A stretch of DNA of 64,000 bases from Cyclina sinensis (taxonomy: Eukaryota > Mollusca > Bivalvia > Venerida > Veneridae): assembly GCA_012932295.1 (NCBI GenBank), contig JAAONU010000016.1, forward strand, positions 44,671,241 through 44,735,240. The letters run 5' to 3'. The notes beneath the pieces are model-generated. The model made no database searches. It had not been told where the DNA came from and was given only the letters and a program-made list of their open reading frames with translations. The position numbers and the translations under genes were made by a program. This document shows positions 24,494 to 35,216 of the stretch, one piece after another (position 1 is the stretch's first letter; every line of letters starts with the position of its first letter).

Positions 24494-25917
24494 CGTGACG
24501 ATACGGTTGCTATGGCGGTTTTTAACAGAACATTCTTATTTGGTAGGATCGTGTTTGAATGTAAGACGGCTGCTTCCGGTGACGCGGAATCAACGGTTGT
24601 CAACATCGTCTGGTTATTTTCTCGCGATTTGCAAATCGCTGTATGATGTTTTCTCTTGCATTTTTGGCATCTCTTACTAGAATTACACTTCACTACAGGA
24701 TGATTGCCTAGACAGTTAAAACACAAGCGTTTTTCTCTCACTATTTTCAGTCTTGATTCAATGTCTGCGTATTTTTCACAGTCAATTGATTTATGTTGAT
24801 TGTCACAAAATGCGCATTTGATTTCCGGTTTTTGTGATGCACTTCCGGTTCCGGATTTTGGATGTTTTGGCACGGTTTTCCTGTATTTTGCACTTGTCAG
24901 AAATGATGCTGTTGCATTGAAATCGTCCACTTCCGGTTCGCTACGAACACTTCCGGCCTCAAGAATACCAATCTCTCTGTTGATTGCACGACGCAAATTT
25001 TCTAGCGACCAATTGTTATCTCCATTTTCACGTGCTAACTGCCTTCTAATTTCACTTGGTATCTTATCTAAAATTATTGGCACTAATAGATTTCCGTAAG
25101 TGTCTTGGCACTGTCCCATAGCTTCTAAACTTCGAATGTACGTCTCCATCTTATCATGAAAATGTCTTAAACTGGATACTTTGTTGGACGGGGCAGGTAA
25201 TTGTAATAGCGCTTGCATTGATGCGTGAATAATTTTATGTTGCTGGCCATATCTTTCTTTCAGTAGATCTATGGCTCGGGTATAATTTGCGTTCGTCATA
25301 GCAAAACCTTCAATTACTCGTGCAGCGTTTCCTTCAAGTTGAGATTTGAGGTACGTGAACTTCTGTACATCCGTGAGATTAGCGTTCATGTGAATGGTTG
25401 ACTCATAGGAATCCCAAAAAGATTGCCATCTTAACATATCTCCGCTAAAACTTGGTAATGATATCTTAGGTAGTCTGTAAAATTGTGCCGAATTTACTGA
25501 GGTATTAGAAGGATAACTTACGGTTCTGTCGGGAAGGAAAGTTGGAGCGTCGGGATTCAAACCATTGTTGTTGTACTGCTGGTCCCTTGAATTTCGTTGG
25601 TCATCTTGTGAAATATTAGACTCGGTTCTCTTCTCATGTTGACCTCGGAAAGCTCGTAAGCGACACAGCTTGATATCTAACTCCACTGTATACTCGTCAG
25701 TTTGAAATATCTCCTCTTCCAATCCGTCTATTTCCGTTTGCGACAATATTTTCTCATTCTATGTCTCTAAAATTCCGACTTTGGCTTCAATAGCGCTGAG
25801 GATTGAATCGAAATCTGTCAGTGAATCATTTTCTTTAGATTGTTCGATTTTCTCCAAATATTTCTCAATGAAACGTCGGTGACCCTCTCTCTGTATTTGT
25901 AACTTCTGTAAATTCAT
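24494..25917 (-). CDS. BEL/Pao-like gag with one in-frame stop
   Basis: The frame begins at an ATG at 25917 (minus) just inside the 5' LTR and primer site, runs about 52 codons, meets a TAG at 25761-25759, and continues in the same frame to the nested insertion. The part after the stop has a conserved BEL/Pao gag segment, Leu-Pro-Lys-Ile-Ser-Leu-Pro-Ser-Phe-Ser-Gly-Asp. Three zinc knuckles of Cys-X2-Cys-X3-His-X4-Cys type follow, at roughly residues 311-323, 342-354 and 360-372 counted from a TTG at 25746. Gag would package the element RNA. The single stop either disables it or needs read-through. The C-terminus is cut by the insertion, whose flanks are in frame with protease. Confidence 0.9.
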
Positions 25918-25943
25918 ATCCTTTATCCTGGTCACGGCACCAA

Positions 25944-26132
25944 TATCGTATAGCGTGGGTTGAATAATAAACAAATGCGTTGTGTTCTAGGTTCTTCCTT
26001 TTACTCTCGGTTAAAATTACCAACTGTTTACATATAATAGCAACGACAACAAAACAATATAATTATACGACGTGACGTCAAAGACGTTACATAGAAAAGC
26101 GCGGCGCGGCAAATAACGTTACATTCACAACA
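25944..26132 (-). repeat. 5' LTR of the BEL/Pao-like element
   Basis: 189 bp, the partner of 21953-22141 with one mismatch. The 3' edge in minus-strand sense is followed directly by TTGGTGCCGTGACC, so the LTR end can be placed at ACGATA. Near-identity of the two LTRs means insertion was recent on the scale of neutral drift. Confidence 0.93.
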
Positions 26133-26137
26133 CTCAA

Positions 26138-26744
26138 TTTAGTTTAGGCAAAGATTGTATGCCGAAGATGGTTTAATAAACGTTTTATCACTTTAAAATG
26201 GTATATTGTGATGTAAGTACGGCTTTGAGAAGAAAATAATGTTTCAGGTGTTCACATTTTGCAGACGTGATACTTCTGGACATCCCAAGAAAGAACTGTA
26301 GCAATTGTGTATGCATTATTACTGAATTTGTTGTCTAAGGTATGTTTGACAATGCTATGCATTATTTGTGTGTAAAGAAATGATATGTAATAAATAAACT
26401 TAAGCTGGAAACCAAAAAAAAACGTTGTCAAATAAAACATAGAATATTCAGATGCTGTAAATAAATTTTCAAAGGCGGCTGATTTACGTAACGGTTATTT
26501 AAAAAAAAACAATCATTTTAGTTATGGTAAAAATCAAATATATATATTGAATAAAATCAGATATCACAGGCATTAAGTTCCTGATCTGTCATAGTTTTGA
26601 GTACGTGATGGCATTTAAATGAAGCTAGCACCGACTATACATAAATTTCAATATGTTACTTTCACATTAGATTGTACGTATCTAAACAACATGTCTACAG
26701 TTTCAAAATTAATATACTTAAAGTCTCACTTCGGAAAAAAATAT
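26138..26744. other. no gene seen
   Basis: AT-rich sequence after the retrotransposon. No splice-flanked exon, repeat or RNA gene is recognised. Confidence 0.45.
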
Positions 26745-26834
26745 CATAGTCGACTGAGTACAATAACAACAAACTCGTCTGTTGCCCTTTCGAGTCATAA
26801 AATGTCCTTAATCCTGTCCAGTTGTCACTTGCAG

Positions 26835-26945
26835 AGGAAAAGCAAATATAATTGGTGAAATTGAGAACAAATGGGATTTGGGTGAAGACATACGAAGCAT
26901 TATTAAGGCTATTATGAGGTATTACTCGTTATCTCTTTTCTCAAG
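26835..26945 (+). CDS. candidate internal exon in block S, copy 2
   Basis: The acceptor GTTGTCACTTGCAG (AG 26833-26834) is followed by 111 nt open in one frame, then the donor GTATGA at 26946. The exon starts with the third base of a codon and ends after the second base of another, so it is symmetric phase 2. The 36 whole codons read as a charged, helical segment (Gly-Glu-Ile-Glu-Asn-Lys-Trp-Asp-Leu, Glu-Asp-Ile-Arg-Ser-Ile-Ile-Lys). I do not recognise the family. Block S copy 1 at 12245-12470 keeps the acceptor and donor but has stops. The whole block from 26745 to 26965 is the duplicated unit. Confidence 0.4.
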
Positions 26946-27759
26946 GTATGATTTACTTCTTTCTAGGCTTCTCTCCACAGAAAAGAAAAGCAAAATGCGC
27001 GCTAGGAAGATTCAGGTGAGAACAAGTCAGTCGTTTGTTCTTATCAAATGTGTGAAATGTATTCGGAATCATTTCATTTGTATTTAACCTCACACAGTGT
27101 TGTTGTGTCCAATCAAACTTGAATTGAAACCAGACGCACAATAAGGAACACTTGGATAAAGAAAATGTCATAACTTTAAATAAAAAAAATAGTAACATTG
27201 AAATAGGATTTTCATCCCTAAACTGTGTGCTAGTGTTTGCTTTGTAAATGAAATAAATCAGGAGATTCACAGACATTATTTTATTATCATAGAAGCTTAT
27301 AATGTGATGAGCAGATTTGATGATTTGTAACGTAGCGGTAGCGCTAAATTATTCAGAATTTCGATGACTTCATGTCTTTTTTTGAATTATATAAACAAGG
27401 TCCATTTCCTTGACAAGTGCATAATTTTCATTCAATGAAGCGATATTCAAGCTTCTGTTGGCTGGTTATATCGACAGAACTTTCCGCTTTCAAAGCTATG
27501 CTTTCTTTAGGTGGATTTATTTAACACGAAATAATCATATCTTAAAAAAGAAAATTTTGCTTCTAGGAAACTTGACATTTTTATTTAGACATTCAGAAAT
27601 TGAAAAGATTGCACACTTTAAAATATACATTTATTCTGGAAATATTTTATTTTATATTAAGTGTTTTTCTTTTGAAATTTAATGAGAATACAGGAGAACT
27701 ATATGTCTACAAAAAATCTCTACTAATTTGAAACTAAACTTCATCTATATACATCAATG

Positions 27760-27985
27760 ATCAGAAAATATGTAATAACAAAGCAGTAAAATAAAGTCTT
27801 CTTTGTAATAAATCACAGAATTATCCGATAAGAAGATGGTAGAAGATTTATTTTTATGATTTTGGCAATACTCTCTTCTTCCTCCGAATGTTTTCAGACG
27901 ATTGTAAAGATGGATCACCCACAATATTTGATCACGGGCCAGAAGATAAGTTACACAGTAATTAAGTGTTAACACGGATGAGAGG
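27760..27985 (-). repeat. duplicated block T, copy 2
   Basis: This is the partner of 13690-13920, with the 13-bp word GATCACGGGCCAG and flanking matches. The minus-strand frame shared with copy 1 around Leu-Ala-Arg-Asp-Gln shifts through small indels. It sits about 1 kb after S copy 2, as T copy 1 does after S copy 1 once the 442-bp MITE is subtracted. S and T therefore duplicated together. Confidence 0.6.
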
Positions 27986-30050
27986 TAATAGTATTTATAG
28001 ATACATATTTAAGCGGGTTGTTCCTTTTTTTACTTTTTAAGTCTGTGAATGAATGCCGCACAGTGGGCTAGCTTTAAACGTTAGATCTACTAGCTTTTGC
28101 AATGTTTCTGTCTTTTATTAAAATGTCTGTTGCCTACGGGGGAGATCGATTCTGCAAAAACATCTGCTCCTCGACAAAGATTTCTAATACACGACGGAAA
28201 TTCCATATAAAACAGAATTTATGTTGAGTTGTAAATTGTCACGAACATTTCCAACTGGATAACTAGACTTGTGGGTGTCATTAAAAAAATGTTTCATTGA
28301 AGAAGACCCTGAAACGTTTGCTAATTTTCTCTCTACTTTCTAGATGTCCCCAATAAAATTTGATTTTCTTTTCAGCACACGGACTTCCAATTTGTTTTTT
28401 TATGTAGTTAAGCAAATCTTACAGGTGGGCATTTACCAGCTTTCTATAAAGATACAGTCACGAAAACAAAATCTGGCTAAAAAGATACATGCGAGTTTGT
28501 TGTCAGTTCTTAAATTCTGCAGTAGCATATTTTGGTTTCTTTGTCAGAAATGTCAAAATCGGAAATAATCATCAGCAGCAAAAAAATAGGCTGAGAGATA
28601 AGTGCACATTCACCGAAAAATACATCATGAATTCCTCGCAAATCTGGGATTGGCGTCTTTGACTGGAAAATAATTATGGCACTATCGCTGTTGATACTGA
28701 TATAACATGCTGATCTTTGTTTAAGATTAATCTGAACGAAAAACTAATGCAGCTTACCAGATAAATCTGGTGATATGCTTGAGTGGGCTAAAACCTATAA
28801 TGGCGGACGGTGGAAAATAATTTAGTAGAATTATACCTAAAAGTATCAGTTTTCTTTTTGATTATCTGTGAAATGATTTGATAACTCGTGTGCTAATATA
28901 GGATTTTATTTTTCAAGATAGTAGTATCAAAAGAAGTATCAATATACAGAGAATATTAATTAACCATACAAAATTCATAAATGTTCCTGAAACTATTCAA
29001 GCCTTTTTTAATTTCAAACGTTTGTTCCTCCTTTGAATTAACCGCTGAAATAAGTTTTCCGTAACTAGAGAAATGTCTCATTCCTTATTGACAAAAAAAT
29101 CTCATTTAAGTTAAACAAGGATAGTTCTTGTTTTAATTACTTCGTGCCTTTGCAAGGTGTGTCATTGTATAAGGCATTTATGTTTTAGTCTGACCTAGTG
29201 GTTTCTATAAATAAAGTCTACATATAAACCCTAATGAAACCACAAGAGGGAAATTGCGTTTTATTAGTATAATGTATCATGCTATGTAAAGGAAATCAGA
29301 TTCTGATATTCAAGTCATTTAGGATGAACGCTTTCCACTGGCAATGTTATTTACACCATTGGAGTCTGTCAGCTGCTTTAATCAGAAATGCTAGTATTCA
29401 AAGATATATTTTCTGATGTTGTGATTTCTTTCGGTTTCTGGGCATATATTTACGAGTGCATAAATTCCATGGCAGCAGTAAATCTTTTTTTATATATGAA
29501 ACGTTGGTCTAAACCCCGGGGTGCCAACTATTCAGGTTGTTGGCCGTTCAGAAGGTATTGATAACCGCCTGGTGAACTTTCAGGTCGTTGTTTACTGCAT
29601 CGCGGGTTACTCCTTGTTTCGTATGGGGTGTCACTTATATTAAATCAAAGAAATTCAGTTTCAGTGCTTTGAAAGAATTAAGTGACCTACGCTTTAACAT
29701 ATTTCATAAGTTTAATGAATGCGGTAGTTGCTGGCTTTGTTTCGGGAAATGACTGGAGTTTATGATATTATTGCATGTTTAGTGTCAAAGTTTGTCAATG
29801 TTGATGCACTAAATTACTTGAATTTAAGCCTTTTGAACGAAACATCTTTAGAAATTTGTAAGAGCTTAGGAATAACAGCCAGGATGGGTTTGCAAACATT
29901 TTACAAACTGGTTATAGATTTTGCAAATTTTCTGCATATAGGATCAAGTGAAAAGTATATATGTAATAAAATTGGGTCGCTAGAAGCAGAAAAACAAAAT
30001 ATGGTGTGGAGCCATCTTTATAGTTGGTGAGACGCCATTTTGAATGAGTG
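27986..30050. other. no confident gene
   Basis: Plus-strand open frames of 74 (28344-28568) and 100 codons (29728-30030) are present. The latter is followed by a GTGAGA donor-like site at 30027 and lies 235 bp before the terminal exon at 30265. It could therefore be an upstream exon, but I found no counterpart before the second copy, so I leave it uncalled. Confidence 0.4.
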
Positions 30051-30264
30051 AAACTTTTTACACATCAAGACAAAATTGAGAAACCTCGAGTCACAGTGTT
30101 GTCTCCCTAGATATGTCGTCTGGTAATTTATCATAAATGTAGGGCCTGTCTGTAAAGCAAATGTGTCACTGAGGCCTTTCAAGAAGGAAATGTTAAAAAA
30201 TTCGTTTGAATGAGGACTTGATAATTGTTGGTAGATATTCTAACACGTTTGTGACCGTTGTCAG

Positions 30265-30466
30265 AATTTTGAGAAAAGTAGATAAGCGTGTAATCGCTAT
30301 TTCTAGCGAGATAAGCGAACAAATGGGATTTCAGAACAAAGTACAGCCCATCAGTAAGTGCGTTTTCTCGTTACATTTGTCTCATGATGGCGTAATTACT
30401 AAAGCAAAATACGGGGATGGAGAAGATTCTTATTTGATAAAATATTCTGCAGACGTTAATATGTAG
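30265..30466 (+). CDS. candidate terminal exon of an unknown gene family, copy 1
   Basis: The acceptor GTGACCGTTGTCAG (AG 30263-30264) opens 202 nt: one base, 66 codons and a TAG stop at 30464-30466. Residues shared with copy 2 include Asp-Lys-Arg-Val-Ile-Ala-Ile-Ser-Ser, Ile-Ser-Glu-Gln-Met-Gly-Phe-Gln-Asn, Gln-Pro-Ile-Ser, Leu-Ser-His-Asp-Gly-Val and a final Ala-Asp-Val-Asn before the stop. Several third-position changes between copies are silent. There is no signal peptide or membrane segment in this exon. I cannot assign a function. Earlier exons of the gene are not identified. Conserved non-coding matches extend about 120 bp upstream. Confidence 0.55.
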
Positions 30467-33384
30467 AAAGAACATGATACTTGAGCATTGTTTACACATG
30501 ATTTCGAGATTGCAGTTTTGTTTATGTATTTATGGTATCACGCATACTTCGTATAACATAATTATGTTTGTTTGCCTTCTTTATATGAGCACTTCCTTTC
30601 TGGTCTGTATATAACAGCCTCTGTAGTGGGCGTAAGAAAAAGATGTCGTCCCTCTGTATTGTTCCCTGCAACGTCTGTTCAGCTGGTGTTGTGCCGTTGT
30701 GATGACACAAAAACACTGTACGTAAACTGCTTTTGTATATAGCTGCTCTCTCTGGCATTTACATTTTAATTTTAGGCAATAAAAACAGTTTCAAAGGAGA
30801 GTTAGTAAAGGGAAATGTTTCTTTAACCTTGTTTTAAAAATAAAATCTAAGTAAGTAATGGGGAATTTAATCGTTACGAACTTCAGTCTTTAAGTTCAAT
30901 TGATGTGAAAACTTTATACAAATTGTAAGAACATTGTAATAAAAATAAACTTTAGTTGACTCATTTCGACAATTCAAAGATGGTTAACAGCTGTTTTGTT
31001 AGCACGTGAGCAGATGATAAGACTATTTACTAAGGGCCTCACGATTTCTTTCTCAGCTAATATTGAATCTAGATTAAAAAAAGTCCTATATAATAAAAAA
31101 GAATCTTTTAAGCCAAGCACTTTCATTTTTCTATTATACCAAAAGTGTAATAATTAGATAGAAAAAGGAGGCACTAACAGTGAAATAAATAAAATAACAA
31201 TAAGTTAATAAATACATGACAAAATACGTTTTGTTGTATTGCCAGACCTGGTTTTGAAAAATCTTATTATTTATTAATTTCTTGATAATTTCCGATGGAA
31301 CAGAAGGTACGAAATATTTTAATTTAGAATTACATCAAATTTAATGACGATTTCTGACATTGACATAAAAATATAATATCTTCATTATCAAGATCATAAT
31401 TGTAATGTTGATACAAAACTTTCACTTACTATTATTGCGGACTTTAATCAGTCAAGATGTTGTGTAATCTTGTTCAGTCAGGGTTTTTTCAGACATTTAA
31501 ACAAATATACCGACACTCTAACTTAGGAAAATGTCTAGTGTGAATACCGTTCGTATATCACTTAAACGGACATTCATTTTAGCCCTTTATCATTAATGGC
31601 GTCAGTGTGTGCTAGAATCGATAGAACATGAGTAGAAATCTGGGTCACTATGTCTCAGAAACAATAAATAACCTGCTAATGAATACTTGTAATAGTATTT
31701 GTAAATTATTTCTATCATTCTGGAAATTACCTAAGAGCCAGTTCTAAAACGGGAAATATATTTGCTTCTTAAGAATACTTTTTGTCACGAAAGAAAACAA
31801 GTGACAAAGTTTATGACAAAGGTATTTCCGAACTGTCGTAAATTTGGCTAATTACTTCAATATATGTTTCTGTTACTCAGTTGTAAATTAAATCTGTTTT
31901 TGTTTGCTATAATTATAGCACAGGAAAAGCCTTGAACCTGTCAATTAATGAGATCGATGTGTGTCCATCTATCTATTCGTTTTATCAGTAGAATGACGGT
32001 GAAAACCTTATTAATAGATCAGCCGATATAACCGAGAGGCGGAAACCGACTGAGTTGGATGCAAAACTGCAAAGCGTTTATATTCATAACTTTAGAAACA
32101 TGTCTGAAAATTACGGTGATAAAATGTTTGAAAACATGAATGAAAAAAAACTAGTTAGGCACTAGTATTATTAAATTATTAGGCAGAAAAATGGATTAAT
32201 TTGGATTTTGTTAAAAGTTTTTTTTTTAAATTAAAATGATACAACAGAAAAGATTTAATAAAACAATTGCATGCTGTAGGTCTTCAAGATACTGACCCGC
32301 TTTTAGTTTTGTGTTGTAGAGATACCTTCAGCTTATTAAAAATTTTCGTCTTACTAGTTTTGACAGCGTTACTAGTTTTGACGGCGTTTTTGTGTGCTTT
32401 AGCTTACAGGGAGAGATTAATAGTTCAAAACCATCTGCTCTTCACACGAAGGATTAGTACCTAACAATATTGTCACTGAGACGAAACTCGCCCAGCCATG
32501 TAGAAAATATTGAACATTTGTGAAAAAATCTAATTTAGTCGGCTAGAGTTTTAAACTGCATTGGTGCATCAGATTCACGTAACACTCGACTGAATCTAAA
32601 GTTAAGCAGTCTTTCGTGACATTCATCGCATATAAGGTATCGCTGTAGAAAGAAGCTGAAAAAAATGTTTCCTTGTCTAAAAAGGGGAATGCTATATGAT
32701 AATCAAAATAATTTTCCACCGTTTTCATCGCTACATCACGTAATATTTGTCAACTGTTCTAAAGTATCTTATGATAAAAATGATTTATTATTTAGCTAAA
32801 TTTAAATGCTTTGCAACTAAGATATTTCTTAAAAAGCTTTCTTTAATGGATAAGTTCGTATTGAAAAGGATAGATTTGTCTGCAGCAGAAACGTTGCCTT
32901 TGTCTGAAATGATAAATTATCACAGTTTAAGGTGCTGCAAATAAAGTTCGTAGTCTTTTTTTTATTTCTATAAATTGTCACTGCGTGTGGGTGTTTGTGG
33001 TGTATTGTGCATGCAGTATTCTATCCAGTCGTTTATTGGAGATGGTTTATTATACAGTTACTCATGTTTACGTCAATGTTTTTACAGGTCCTCCTAAAAA
33101 CATATTGACCGAAATTCTCTATTTAATTGAGCTTATTTATCGTCGGTATCGGTTGCCCATATAACCGACGCCTTCTGAATAGATTAGTTATGTTGTGGGG
33201 GTAGTTCAAGATACAGAAAGCATCCCATTTCAGACACACCCCTGGTTCTTTTGCATGCTCAGTGTGTAGCACTGATACATGGGACCTCGGTTTAACGTCT
33301 CATCCGAAAGACCTTTAGTAATGTTAGTGGAGGATGCGTGCGTGCAACACTTTCGACCAATGACATGAGTAAATTTCAGTGCGG
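30467..33384. other. no confident gene; contains block Y copy 1 and a hydrophobic frame
   Basis: Block Y copy 1 (about 31590-31760; words CTAGAATCGATA, ACCTGCTAATGA) matches 35830-35975. A plus frame at 32267-32464 contains a convincing membrane-spanning stretch (about 20 Leu/Val/Ala/Phe residues) followed by Tyr-Arg-Glu-Arg, but has no clear splice sites. A weak further match links 30520-30680 with 36400-36600. Confidence 0.4.
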
Positions 33385-33722
33385 TATATGATACTTTAAG
33401 TTAAAAATTATATCTTTTCGTTTATTGTACGTGGTTTATCTAAAGATAAGTAGTATATTTTGTCGCATATTGTTAGTGTTTTATCTTAAGTTAAATGTTA
33501 TATCTTGTTGGATATTGTACGTGGTTTATCTTAAGTCGAATATTGTATCTTGTCAATTGTACATGTAATATCTTTAGTCGAATATTTTAGTTATATCTTG
33601 TTGGATATTGTTCGTGGCTTATCTTAAGTCAAATGTTATATTTTTCGTATATTGTACGTGTTTTATCTTAAGTTGAATGTTATATATTGTACGTGGATTA
33701 TCTTAAATAAAATATTATATAT
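33385..33722. repeat. degenerate ~50-bp minisatellite
   Basis: About seven copies of a unit like TTAAGTNRAATRTTATATCTTGT-N-GGATATTGTACGTGGTTTATC. Units vary in length and sequence. The array ends directly against the TTAA-flanked element that follows. Confidence 0.75.
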
Positions 33723-33730
33723 TTTTTTAA

Positions 33731-34150
33731 GCGACTGACTCACAGGTGAGTCTGTGATGCATAAACATAAAAAAGAAAATGTTATTACATGTAGAAATTC
33801 TAGCTGTTATTGCGGAGAACATATCTAAATTAAGTTACTATTTTTTTGTAACAGAAACACGTCATAATATAATTTTTTACAGACTTTTATCGATAAAAAA
33901 TTACCCCGTTAGTCATGGGGTAGATTCTTTAATTCTATCAGTGATTCTGAAAAATGAAAGCTAGTAGCCTCTGTGGCTCAGTGGTAAAGATCGTCGCTCT
34001 ACATTTCACTGACCGAAAGGGCATGGGTTCAAATCAAAATTCTTTTTTTCAGTTTTCATGGTGTATAGAAGCATATATTTTTTTTTCATAGTACACTAAC
34101 CTCTTAAATTTTGGAGAAAAACAATCAGCTTATTTCTGTGAGTCAGTCGC
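33731..34150. mobile_element. 420-bp TTAA-flanked element with tRNA-like insert
   Basis: Inverted 15-bp ends GCGACTGACTCACAG (33731-33745) and CTGTGAGTCAGTCGC (34136-34150) are perfect. TTAA follows the pattern of a target duplication on each side (33727-33730, 34151-34154). TTAA duplications are characteristic of piggyBac-type transposases, although these ends do not show the usual piggyBac start. The interior has a tRNA-like Pol III promoter (33967-34040) and no transposase. It is a non-autonomous cut-and-paste element. Confidence 0.8.
33967..34040 (+). repeat. tRNA-like sequence with A and B boxes
   Basis: The A box TGGCTCAGTGG (33974-33984) fits TRGYNNARNNG. The B box GGTTCAAATCA (34026-34036) is one base off consensus. 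The 52-nt spacing is right for a tRNA. The D- and T-stems do not close well, so it is not a working tRNA gene. It may be a SINE head trapped in, or part of, the TTAA element, and Pol III could still start here. Confidence 0.6.
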
Positions 34151-34653
34151 TTAAACAGACAGTCTTTTCCGTAGACAAATAGGGAATGAAGAAATTATTT
34201 GACACAATCACTTACCATGTTAATAAGGCTTCCGATATTTCCAGATTACATGTTTAAATGTTTCGATATTCCCATCGTCTGTTTTGGCCGTTTAATTACA
34301 GAAATATAAATGTATGGGCCCTACAGACGGCGGAGCCAAGTTTCTCTATCTGACAATTATATTCTTTTACGTATTGCAATTATTAAGTCGTTCATTACCA
34401 AAACTATATTGTATAGGACTCCATTGGTCGATATTGACTATATACAATGATTTTTGAGCCCAGAAAGCTAACTGATGTAATAAGGCTCAACCTTACAAGG
34501 ATTTGCCTAAAATAGTTAGTTTTAACAATCATGTTGAAGTGAATCGCGTGTGTCACTGAGCCCTGTTTGAAAAGAAATATCACAAAGACTTATGAATCTT
34601 GATTTGGTAATCACAGTTAGATATTCCCGACACGTTTAATTCTCTCTTTACAG

Positions 34654-35216
34654 CTTTCACGTGAAAATAGATAAGCGTGTAATCGCTATTTCTAGCAAGA
34701 TAAGCGAACAAATGGGATTTCAGAACGAGATTCAACCCATCAGTGAGAACTTTTTCTCGTTATATTTGTCTCATGATGGTGTAATGGGGGACATTTGTGG
34801 ATTATCTATCCTGAATACTCTCTGATATTACATTGTTCCTTCCATTGGGATTCCTCTGCTTTCATCGCTATTTTCATTTTTGGTATGGTGATAATTAAGC
34901 CTAATTATTTGTAACAATGGTAGTCAGATTACAAATTTAGTTTAGCAGCATGTTTTGTTTATACTATTATGTTTGTTTTTTGAAAATCCTAACTTTTTAT
35001 TTAATAAATGACAATTTACACAATTAAAATTAAAGACTATCACAAAGAGAAACAAGGATAAAGTTAGAGGATTCCAACTGAAACAACCAATGTGCAATTT
35101 GGTGCACCTTTAATTTGATCTGAGTAAGGGAGATAATGTCCCTCATTACTTAGGTGAGATACAGAGATGTTGAAGATCCTAATTTGATAGGATTGCCTGC
35201 AGACGTGAATAAATAG
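34654..35216 (+). pseudogene. candidate terminal exon, copy 2, interrupted
   Basis: The acceptor TTCTCTCTTTACAG (AG 34652-34653) matches the position and phase of copy 1. The first 46 codons follow copy 1 closely (Asp-Lys-Arg-Val-Ile-Ala-Ile-Ser-Ser, Gln-Met-Gly-Phe-Gln-Asn, Leu-Ser-His-Asp-Gly-Val). About 370 bp with no counterpart then intervenes (about 34795-35164). Afterwards the homology resumes with Glu-Asp, Leu-Ile and Ala-Asp-Val-Asn-Lys and a TAG at 35214-35216. The extra piece lacks clear donor and acceptor signals, so I favour an insertion that broke the gene. A gained intron or use of an earlier stop is possible. Confidence 0.5.

Larger units (their letters stand above)
21948..26137 (-). 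mobile_element. BEL/Pao-like LTR retrotransposon, internally deleted, with nested insertion
   Basis: The element body is 21953-26132, flanked by an exact 5-bp duplication CTCAA (21948-21952 and 26133-26137). It is read on the minus strand. The two 189-bp LTRs match at 188 positions. Next to the 5' LTR (minus-strand sense) is TTGGTGCCGTGACCAGG, a primer-binding-type site at the position expected for BEL/Pao. Next to the 3' LTR is a C/G-rich GCGGCCCCCAGAA segment. Gag, protease and the first part of reverse transcriptase remain. The rest of reverse transcriptase, RNase H and integrase are absent, and 1.07 kb of foreign DNA is inserted. Without the insertion it is about 3.1 kb, against the 5-7 kb usual for autonomous BEL/Pao elements. 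Confidence 0.93.

Noticed and set aside
24269..24646. 125-codon proline-rich plus frame
   Set aside because: It crosses the poly-C end of the nested insertion and runs antisense over gag. The Pro-rich part is the C-run.
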